A stretch of 5,430 bases of DNA from a bacterium (GTDB taxonomy: Bacteria; Margulisbacteria; Marinamargulisbacteria; SXXA01), in assembly GCA_010027915.1 (NCBI GenBank), contig RGUG01000095.1, forward strand, positions 1 to 5,430, read 5' to 3'. A program made the translations under genes and the position numbers. This document shows positions 1 through 5,430 of this stretch, one piece after another (within the stretch, counting starts at the first letter, position 1; every line of letters begins with the position of its first letter). The notes beneath the pieces are model-generated. The model was not told the DNA's origin. It made no database searches and worked only from the letters and a program-made list of their open reading frames with translations.

Positions 1-304
1 CACCCTTTACAGGGGATTGGTACGTCATGGCACTGGTTTTGATATCCGCATCCGCTTCAAACAAGGCCACCCCATCAGCAAAGGTCAAACGGGGATTTTT
101 GACGGTCCATTGGTAGTGATTAATCACCGATGCATTGCCCGAGCCACTAATCGAACCGATGCCTGATAACAAGGCATTGACTACCGACTGATCCATTTCA
201 AGTACCCCATCCGCAGCCATCAGTCGATGACCCGTCAAACACCCGATGACACAACAACTCATCCAAACCCCCAGGACCCACACGATGGGTTGTCTAACGC
301 TCAT
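1..304 (-). CDS. Predicted lipoprotein of unknown function (N-terminal part, runs off the left edge)
   Basis: The minus-strand frame is open from an ATG at 304 to the window edge, giving about 101 codons without a stop. The start is supported by AAGGAG five bases upstream. Residues 1-22 look like a type II (lipoprotein) signal peptide: Arg4, then a hydrophobic stretch (IVWVLGVWM), then the lipobox V19-I20-G21-C22. After cleavage Cys22 would be lipidated; residue +2 is Leu, not Asp, which in a Gram-negative cell would favour outer-membrane sorting (inference from the Lol rule). The mature part has polar, beta-prone segments such as NHYQWTVKNPRLTFADGVAL and no further membrane segment. I do not recognise the family. 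Alternating beta-strand patterns like this occur in periplasmic lipid-binding lipoproteins (for example the YceB/DUF1439 type), but that is only a guess. It lies 9 bases after the disulfide reductase gene and is almost certainly co-transcribed with it. The C-terminus is not visible. Confidence 0.75.
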   Translation of the reverse strand, partial: MSVRQPIVWVLGVWMSCCVIGCLTGHRLMAADGVLEMDQSVVNALLSGIGSISGSGNASVINHYQWTVKNPRLTFADGVALFEADADIKTSAMTYQSPVKG

Positions 305-309
305 GACCA

Positions 310-315
310 CTCCTT
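310..315 (-). promoter_or_regulatory. Ribosome binding site of the lipoprotein gene, overlapping the upstream stop codon
   Basis: On the minus strand AAGGAG lies five bases before the lipoprotein ATG. Its first two bases are the last two of the TAA stop of the disulfide reductase (314-316). This fixes the lipoprotein start and suggests that translation of the two genes is coupled. Confidence 0.7.
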
Positions 316-1678
316 ACCAGCTCGCCGCCGCCTGGCGGGCAGCATTACGTACCACTTCAACCAAAGAAGGGTGAATATAAATGGTATCCAACATGTCATC
401 AAGGGTGGCGTTCATTTTCATGAAGGCCACGGGCATGTGGATCATGGTAGGGGCTTGATGCCCCACCGCATGGGCCCCAATCAGCCGACGGGTCGAACGA
501 TCGAACAACAATACCACCATGCCATCCGGACGGTTCATGGCCATCCCATAGGCACTGGATCGAATCTCGGCCTTACCGATCACCACATCGGGGCCCACTT
601 CCGATGGTAAAACCCCTACCCCAGCCAATGCCGGATGCCCAAACAATGCATAGGGCATGGGGGGATATACAATGGGAACCGGGTGAGGGGATTCAAAGCG
701 GCTCTGAACCAAATACTCCCCTTCATAATTGGCCTTGTGGCGAAAATAAGGGGGACCAATCACATCCCCAAACGCCACCACCCCTGGCACCGAGGTCTCT
801 AAATATTCATTGACCATAATACCCGCATCGGTATGGGCAATACCGGCCTCACGCAATCCCAATCCGTCTGTATTGGGTGCCATGCCAGTGGCCACCAATA
901 ACGCATCCCCCACCACCGTCAGCTCGTGACCATCCCGATTCAGGGTCACGGAAATTTCACCGTTGAATTGGGACACCCGTTGTATCGTAGCGTGGGTATA
1001 AAACGTCACATGCAAAGAGGCCATGGCACGGTATCGCTCCCTCAGTTCTGGCATCATACCCGATAAAATGTCCCCTCGGGTCATCACCGTCACCTGGCTA
1101 CCAGCCGCCGAAAAATAGTGGGCCAATTCCAAGGCAATATACCCGCCCCCTATGATCACCAACCGATTGGGTAGGGTCGGAAGCCGGAGTGCGGTTTTAT
1201 GGGTCAAATAGGAAACACTCGACAAGCCAGGCAGATCAGGAATCCGAACCGATGACCCCGTGGCAATCGCAATCAAGGGGGCCTCCATCGTGTTACCATT
1301 CACCATCACGGTATGGGGGCCCACCAAACAGGCATGGCCCTCAATAGGGGTGACATTCGGATGCTGGGTATAGACCGGCAAAATATGATCCGATTCTTGG
1401 TCAATGGTTTGGGTCACGCGGGCCACCAATGCGGCATGATCCATTCGAGGCAATGCACCATGCAAATTTGCCGATTCCGATGCCCCCATTTCTCGTAATA
1501 CATCCGCCGGATAAATGAGCATTTTGGATGGAATACACCCATGATTAAGGCAGGTACCCCCCCATTTTCCCGACTCAATCACGGCCACCCGGTACCCTTT
1601 GTTGGCCAAGGGCCTGACCAATTTGGCCCCGCCACCACTTCCAATGACTACCACATCAAATACTTGGTTTTGACTCAT
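314..1678 (-). CDS. Class I pyridine nucleotide-disulfide oxidoreductase (dihydrolipoyl dehydrogenase / mycothione reductase-like)
   Basis: This 454-residue protein has the usual length and domain order of cytoplasmic FAD-dependent dithiol/disulfide reductases. The FAD Rossmann motif is G13-S-G15-G-G-A18 followed by E35. The redox disulfide motif GGTCLNHGCIPSKM contains C43 and C48. The ATGS segment lies at 139-142, the NAD(P) Rossmann motif G177-G-G179-Y-I-A182 comes next, and the second FAD motif G304-D305 follows the TG at 264-265. The dimerisation domain ends with the His-Glu dyad in IHPSLVE (H436, E441), so the catalytic set is complete. Two details lean away from classical E3: the third Gly of the FAD motif is Ala18, and the strand after the NAD(P) motif ends VTVMTR, with Arg201 instead of the usual acidic residue, as in NADPH-using relatives. 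The CIPSKM and IHPxLxEVV segments resemble mycothione reductase. No pyruvate or 2-oxoglutarate dehydrogenase subunit genes are adjacent, so an E3 role is unproven and no symbol is given. The ATG at 1678 has GAGGAA five bases upstream. Confidence 0.88.
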   Translation of the reverse strand: MSQNQVFDVVVIGSGGGAKLVRPLANKGYRVAVIESGKWGGTCLNHGCIPSKMLIYPADVLREMGASESANLHGALPRMDHAALVARVTQTIDQESDHILPVYTQHPNVTPIEGHACLVGPHTVMVNGNTMEAPLIAIATGSSVRIPDLPGLSSVSYLTHKTALRLPTLPNRLVIIGGGYIALELAHYFSAAGSQVTVMTRGDILSGMMPELRERYRAMASLHVTFYTHATIQRVSQFNGEISVTLNRDGHELTVVGDALLVATGMAPNTDGLGLREAGIAHTDAGIMVNEYLETSVPGVVAFGDVIGPPYFRHKANYEGEYLVQSRFESPHPVPIVYPPMPYALFGHPALAGVGVLPSEVGPDVVIGKAEIRSSAYGMAMNRPDGMVVLLFDRSTRRLIGAHAVGHQAPTMIHMPVAFMKMNATLDDMLDTIYIHPSLVEVVRNAARQAAASW

Positions 1679-1683
1679 GTTGA

Positions 1684-1689
1684 TTCCTC
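1684..1689 (-). promoter_or_regulatory. Ribosome binding site of the disulfide reductase gene
   Basis: The minus strand reads GAGGAA, then a five-base spacer (TCAAC), then ATG at 1678. Purine content and spacing are good, and this confirms the start that gives MSQNQVFDVVVIG, the normal distance to the FAD-binding strand. Confidence 0.7.
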
Positions 1690-1707
1690 GATGATATGAT
1701 CCACATT

Positions 1708-1736
1708 ATGACGCTATCGTGTTATTCTCATTTAAT
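1708..1736 (+). promoter_or_regulatory. Candidate sigma-70-type promoter for leuS-pyrB-pyrC
   Basis: Within the 109-base divergent intergenic region, ATGACG (1708-1713, four of six matches to TTGACA) is followed after exactly 17 bases by TTTAAT (1731-1736, five of six matches to TATAAT, but lacking the important second-position A). Transcription would begin near 1743, leaving a leader of about 45 bases before the leuS ATG. No T-box-like leader, attenuator hairpin or terminator fits in that length. The match was judged by eye, and other AT-rich hexamers nearby could also serve. Confidence 0.35.
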
Positions 1737-1774
1737 ACATCCACTTTTACAACACCCCATTCCCCAACCGGGTC

Positions 1775-1780
1775 AAAGGA
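1775..1780 (+). promoter_or_regulatory. Ribosome binding site that decides the leuS start
   Basis: AAAGGA lies seven bases before the ATG at 1788. The frame is open further upstream to a GTG at 1719, but that start would add 23 residues without LeuRS-like character (starting LFSFNTSTF) and would overlap the candidate promoter. The ATG at 1788 gives [16 protein letters not shown], a normal LeuRS N-terminus. Confidence 0.7.
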
Positions 1781-1787
1781 TCGCATC

Positions 1788-4154
1788 ATGACGTATCAGC
1801 CCCATCTTATCGAACCACATTGGATTAAGCAGTGGCAAACCACGCCTCAAACACCACCGTCACCCGATAAACCACCTTATTATGTACTAGAAATGTTCCC
1901 CTATCCCAGTGGCCAATTGCATGTGGGGCATGTTCGGAATTACACGATTGGGGATTGCATTGCCCGGTTTAAACAAATGACAGGGCACCATGTGTTACAC
2001 CCATTTGGATTTGATGCATTTGGGTTACCCGCAGAAAATGCGGCCATCAAGCATGGGGTGTCACCTCAGACTTGGACCGATCAGAACATGGACACCATGA
2101 CCCAACAATTAAAACGATTGGGCATCGGATACAGCTGGCAGCAGCCGGTGGCCACCTGCACCCCTGACTATTACCGACACACCCAATGGTTGTTTTTGGA
2201 ATTATACCGACGGGGATTGATTGAACGACGAAAAGGATGGGTCAATTGGGACCCCGTCGATCAAACCGTATTGGCCAATGAACAAGTCATTGATGGTAGG
2301 GGATGGCGTTCAAATGCCTTGGTCGAAAAGCGAGAAATTGAGCAGTGGGTCGTCAAAATCACGGCGTATGCCGATGAATTATTATCCGGATTGGACCGGT
2401 TACCTCACTGGCCCGAACGGGTCAAAACCATGCAGCGGCATTGGATCGGTAAACGAACCGGCACCGAGGTGATATTCCAACACACCACCCGGTCAATCCC
2501 CGTGTTTACCACCCGACCCGATACCTTATTTGGCGTGGTGGCCCTTGTGTTATCGCCCGAACATGAGGCCATTGGCCCCTTGCTGCAAGACCATCCACAG
2601 GCAAGCGATCGGAAAGCACGCCTAGCAGAAATACAACGACGTGCCATCGACCCGTCTCAAAGCGGTGGAGAAGAAATGGTGATCGTCCCATTGGATACCA
2701 CCGTCACCCACCCCCTAACCCAAGACGCCATTCCGGTCTATGTCAGCGATTATGTCAGTGCCTCCTTTGGTTCAGGGGCCCTGATGGCAGTACCAGCCCA
2801 CGATGAACGGGATATGCGATTCGCCACCCAAGCCGGTTTACCCATCATCCCCGTGGTCACCCATCCTGAGCATGACACCTTGCCCATGGTAACCCCTGGC
2901 ATTCTTATTAATTCTGGGCCTTACAGCGGATTGGACAGCGAGTCTGCCCAATCCGCCATTACCCATGCATTACACGCCAAGGGACTAGGTGGGCCCACGG
3001 TGACATACCGGCTCAGGGATTGGCTGATCAGCCGACAACGGTACTGGGGCACCCCCATTCCCATGGCATACGATGAGCTTGGCACCCCGATTCCCCTCCC
3101 TGACGATCAGTTACCCGTATGCTTGCCAACCGATGTCACATTTGGACAAGGCAATCCATTGGATACCTCGCCGTCCTTTGGCACCGTATCAGTCAATGGT
3201 CAACGGTGCCGGCGCGAAACCGATACCATGGACACCTTTATGGATTCGTCGTGGTATTTTTTGCGGTTTGCAGACCCAACGTGTGCCGACCGTCCCTGTC
3301 GGCCCGATCAGGTGGCACCGTGGCTGCCGGTGGCCCATTACATTGGGGGAATTGAACATGCCATCTTGCACCTGTTGTATGCCCGGTTTATGACCAAGGT
3401 GTTTCGTGATTTAGGCCTGGTATCGGTGGATGAACCCTTTGAACGGCTGGTATGTCAAGGCATGGTGATTAAAGAAGGGGCCAAAATGTCCAAGTCATTG
3501 GGTAATGTAGTCGAGCCGGGCCCCATTATCGAGACCTATGGGGCCGATACCCTCAGGGTCTTTATTTTGTTCGGGGCACCCGTCGAACGCGACTTGGAAT
3601 GGTCCATGTCAGGCATTGAGGGAGCCCATCGGTTTTTGAATCGGTTGTGGCGGGTGGTCACAGCACCCCAGCCCACCACCCAGACCGAACGGGTGACCCA
3701 ACAGTTGCATGCCACCATCAAAGCCGTCACCCATGACATTGAACGACTGGGATTTAACACCGCCATCGCACGGCTCATGGAACTCGTCAACACCCTCACC
3801 CAACATGGGTCTACCCCCGAGATAAGGGACCAATTGGTGAGACTATTGGCACCCTTTGCCCCCATGATGGCCCAAGAATTATGGCACCGTTTGGGGCACC
3901 ATGGGTGGGTTCATGATGCCACCTTTCCGGTTCACGATGAGGGGTTACTTATTGAAGATCAGGTCACCGTCGTGGTCCAAGTCAATGGCAAAACACGGGA
4001 TACCATGCAGGTCGACAAAGGATGCGATGCCCCCACCCTTGAGGCATTGGCACGGGCGAGTGAGAAAGGGAGCCGTTTTGTCGCAGGCATCAGCGTGAAG
4101 AAAGTGATTGTTGTGCCCGATAAATTAATCAATTTTGTGGGAGGGCCAGCATGA
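1788..4154 (+). CDS. leuS: Leucyl-tRNA synthetase
   Basis: This cytoplasmic class Ia aminoacyl-tRNA synthetase charges tRNA-Leu with leucine using ATP. From the ATG at 1788 it has 788 residues, near the short end for bacteria (E. coli about 860). In order: the catalytic HIGH-type motif H45-V-G-H48 preceded by PYPSGQL; the CP1 editing domain with the threonine-rich T241-T-R-P-D-T segment and [15 protein letters not shown] (328-342), whose last Asp342 aligns with the editing-site aspartate that binds the amino group of the mischarged residue; [29 protein letters not shown]; K566-M-S-K-S570; an anticodon-binding domain; and a C-terminal VNGKTRDTM segment. The link from CQGMV to KMSKS is only a few residues, so the leucine-specific insertion of E. 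coli LeuRS is absent, as in Bacillus-type enzymes. The cysteines of the zinc knuckle around residues 155-176 are replaced. Catalytic and editing residues look intact. The TGA stop overlaps the pyrB ATG (ATGA). Confidence 0.98.
   Translation: [788 protein letters not shown]
4140..4144 (+). promoter_or_regulatory. Ribosome binding site of pyrB inside the end of leuS
   Basis: GGAGG, within GGGAGGG at 4139-4145, lies six bases before the pyrB ATG at 4151. It sits within the last leuS codons and, with the ATGA overlap, indicates translational coupling of pyrB to leuS. Confidence 0.75.
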
Positions 4155-5089
4155 CAACCGGGTTATTGGGATTGTCTGAATTGCCACTATCCACCATTCG
4201 GACCTTGCTAGACTCCGCCAAGCAAATGAAGGCACACGCCACGGCCCATACCATCCCCTTAACATTAAAAGGTCGGACCATTTTAACCTTGTTTTTTGAA
4301 CCATCAACCCGTACCAGGGTATCATTTGAAACCGCCATCAAGCGATTGGGTGGTAGCACCGTTGGCATGGCCATGGAATCCAGTTCAACCAAAAAAGGGG
4401 AAACCTTGTTTGACACCATTAAAAACCTAGAGGCCATGGGATTTGATGGGGTGGTGGTCCGACACCGACATGCCGGGGTCCCTCATTTTTTGCAATCTCA
4501 TCTGTCATTTCCGGTCATCAATGCGGGGGATGGATTGAATGAGCACCCTTCGCAGGGGTTGTTGGATTGTTTTACCTTAGAAGAACACTTGGGGTCTTTA
4601 GAAGGAAAAACCATTTTGCTATTGGGTGATATTATGCACTCAAGGGTGGCCCGTTCCAATTTATGGGCCTTAAAAAAATTGGGTGCACGGATAATCGTGT
4701 CAGGCCCCCCCACCTTAATACCCCCCGGTCTATCCGAATGGGGCATCATGATCGCCCCCCGATTGGATGATGTGTTGCCATTGGTCGATGCCATCAACGT
4801 GTTACGGGTGCAATATGAACGACAAGAGCATGGGTATTTTCCCAGTGTCAGGGAATACCGTGCCTTATTTGGGTTAACCGAAAAACGATGCCAACGGTTA
4901 CCCTCACACTGTTGCATTTTACACCCCGGACCGATTAACCGTGGGATTGAACTGGATTCAGTGGTAGCCGATGGCCCCCACAGTGTAATTTTAGACCAGG
5001 TAACCAATGGGGTGGCCATTCGCATGGCCATGATGGATTATCTCATTAACCAAGGAGGCGCACATGGCGACACTAACCGCCCTGATTAA
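4151..5089 (+). CDS. pyrB: Aspartate carbamoyltransferase catalytic subunit
   Basis: This enzyme condenses carbamoyl phosphate with L-aspartate to give N-carbamoyl-L-aspartate, the committed step of de novo pyrimidine synthesis. It has 312 residues, the usual length of the catalytic chain (E. coli about 311). Visible active-site elements are the carbamoyl phosphate loop F-E-P-S52-T-R-T-R56; S77 and K81 before GETL, contributed across the trimer interface; R103-H104; H131-P-S-Q134 in NAGDGLNEHPSQGLLD; HSRVARSN (162-169); R218-V-Q220 for aspartate binding; and H257-P-G-P260-I-N-R-G. All key residues appear present. The N-terminus is short, unlike the extended Pseudomonas-type PyrB that needs a PyrC-like partner. 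No pyrI (regulatory subunit) or pyrR is in view. The start codon overlaps the leuS stop by four bases, and the 3' end overlaps pyrC by 26 bases. No uracil-sensing leader is visible before pyrB because it directly abuts leuS. Confidence 0.97.
   Translation: MTTGLLGLSELPLSTIRTLLDSAKQMKAHATAHTIPLTLKGRTILTLFFEPSTRTRVSFETAIKRLGGSTVGMAMESSSTKKGETLFDTIKNLEAMGFDGVVVRHRHAGVPHFLQSHLSFPVINAGDGLNEHPSQGLLDCFTLEEHLGSLEGKTILLLGDIMHSRVARSNLWALKKLGARIIVSGPPTLIPPGLSEWGIMIAPRLDDVLPLVDAINVLRVQYERQEHGYFPSVREYRALFGLTEKRCQRLPSHCCILHPGPINRGIELDSVVADGPHSVILDQVTNGVAIRMAMMDYLINQGGAHGDTNRPD
5052..5058 (+). promoter_or_regulatory. Ribosome binding site of pyrC inside pyrB
   Basis: AAGGAGG is a near-perfect Shine-Dalgarno match, five bases before the ATG at 5064. 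It lies in the last pyrB codons and identifies the pyrC start. Confidence 0.85.
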
Positions 5090-5282
5090 CGGGCGATTGC
5101 TAGACCCCAACACATCAGAATCCAACATCCTCAATATTGTACTCAATGAAGACGGCGTGATCGTGGGCCTTGGCTATGTACCCGAAGAAGACGGCGACAC
5201 CATTAGGGTGGTCGACCTAAAAGGACATACCATCGTACCGAATGTCATGGATGCCCATGTTCACCTGCGAGAACCAGGGCAT
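5064..5282 (+). CDS. pyrC: Dihydroorotase, N-terminal fragment (homology broken at about 5280)
   Basis: Dihydroorotase cyclises N-carbamoyl-L-aspartate to dihydroorotate, the step after PyrB. Residues 1-73 show the class I (long, amidohydrolase-type) pattern: an N-terminal beta-sandwich start (ALINGRLLDP), then GHTIVPN, then D63-A-H65-V-H67-L-R-E-P-G72. H65 and H67 are the first two metal ligands. A normal protein has about 420-430 residues and would continue from REPG into a segment containing KE(T/D)I and, later, the carboxylated lysine. Here that continuation is missing: after codon 73 the frame stays open to the window end, but the translation becomes an arginine- and proline-rich string (LARRDRRPGRPVPARGRGR), typical of an out-of-frame reading of GC-rich DNA. 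The gene is therefore supported only to about 5282. Its break point is probably an assembly join, not a natural truncation. It starts 26 bases before the pyrB stop, so the two genes overlap and are likely coupled. Confidence 0.88.
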
Positions 5283-5430
5283 CTCGGTTGGCTGGGCGGC
5301 CACCTCGCCGGCGGGCGCGGCCTGTCGCTGGCTCGACGTGACCGGCGTCCCGGACGGCCCGTACCTGCTCGAGGTCGAGGTCGACCCGTCCGGCCGGATC
5401 ACCGAGTCGAACGAGACGAACAACGCGGTG
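5272..5430 (+). CDS. Lysyl-oxidase-like domain fragment from GC-rich DNA (both ends missing)
   Basis: In the frame beginning AAC at 5272, 53 codons run without a stop to the window end, and 51 of them end in G or C, strong evidence that this is the true reading frame. The translation starts NQGISVGWAATSP and continues WLDVTGVPDGPYLLEVEVDP and then ESNETNNAV. This matches the pattern at the core of lysyl oxidase domains, where a QW(I/L)D(I/V)T segment is followed by a G-Y-x-L-x-V-x-VNP strand and ESDYTNN (compared from memory with human LOX and bacterial homologues). Copper-ligand histidines and quinone-cofactor residues are not in this piece, so activity cannot be judged. The roughly 73% G+C and codon use are typical of actinobacterial DNA (inference) and unlike everything to its left. 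No start codon or ribosome binding site precedes it; it begins inside pyrC. It is best treated as foreign sequence joined at about 5272-5282. Confidence 0.7.

Noticed and set aside
227..610. Plus-strand 127-codon open frame, histidine-rich.
   Set aside because: It is antisense to the end of the disulfide reductase and the start of the lipoprotein. Its many histidines arise as a shadow of those genes.
1680..1700. TTGATT and TATGAT as a second plus-strand promoter.
   Set aside because: The spacer between the two hexamers is only 9 bases, far too short for a sigma-70 promoter.
1719..1787. Upstream GTG start for leuS adding 23 residues.
   Set aside because: The extension has no LeuRS character and covers the intergenic promoter candidate, whereas the ATG at 1788 has AAAGGA at proper spacing and gives a standard N-terminus.
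4498..5031. Minus-strand 177-codon open frame antisense to pyrB.
   Set aside because: pyrB has complete active-site motifs over the same bases; the antisense translation shows no recognisable motif and is a shadow.
5217..5423. Minus-strand 68-codon open frame crossing the pyrC junction.
   Set aside because: It spans two unrelated sequences, has no ribosome binding site that I can see, and lies antisense to two better supported frames.
5283..5430. Continuation of the pyrC frame to the window end.
   Set aside because: The frame is open, but the translation is arginine- and proline-rich with no dihydroorotase motifs. A different frame over the same bases gives lysyl-oxidase motifs and near-total G/C third positions.
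1..5430. tRNA or rRNA genes, CRISPR repeats, insertion sequence ends, riboswitches and rho-independent terminators.
   Set aside because: The window is almost wholly covered by genes. I saw no direct repeat array, inverted terminal repeats, cloverleaf sequence, or GC hairpin followed by a T run.

Overview
The window carries a compact stretch of bacterial chromosome of moderate GC content (about half G+C; 92 of 180 bases counted by hand over 5101-5280). It ends in a tail that appears to come from a different, GC-rich genome. The lineage cannot be named from the sequence. A lipobox signal peptide, strong Shine-Dalgarno sites and tightly packed, overlapping genes show that it is bacterial.

Layout. 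Positions 1-1678 are a minus-strand pair: a class I flavin disulfide reductase (dihydrolipoyl dehydrogenase / mycothione reductase-like) followed 9 bases later by the N-terminal part of a predicted lipoprotein that runs off the left edge. Positions 1679-1787 are a 109-base divergent intergenic region with ribosome binding sites facing both ways and a plausible sigma-70-type promoter for the plus strand. Positions 1788-5282 are a plus-strand run of leuS (leucyl-tRNA synthetase), pyrB (aspartate carbamoyltransferase) and the first 73 codons of pyrC (dihydroorotase). leuS and pyrB share an ATGA stop/start. pyrC begins inside the 3' end of pyrB, with its own AAGGAGG site. PyrB and PyrC catalyse consecutive steps of de novo UMP synthesis; joining them to leuS places tRNA charging and pyrimidine supply under shared transcription.

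Anomaly. Just after the pyrC motif for the first two metal-ligand histidines, at about 5272-5282, the sequence changes within about a dozen bases. The last 150 bases are about 73% G+C (109 of 150 by hand count). They read, in a different plus-strand frame, as a piece of a lysyl-oxidase-like domain with 51 of 53 codons ending in G or C. The likeliest explanation is a chimeric join made during sequencing or assembly; a real rearrangement is possible but less likely. No new biological system is evident. The rest of the window is ordinary housekeeping DNA with a few family-level peculiarities: NADPH-type residues in the reductase, loss of zinc-knuckle cysteines in LeuRS, and the leuS-pyrB-pyrC arrangement.
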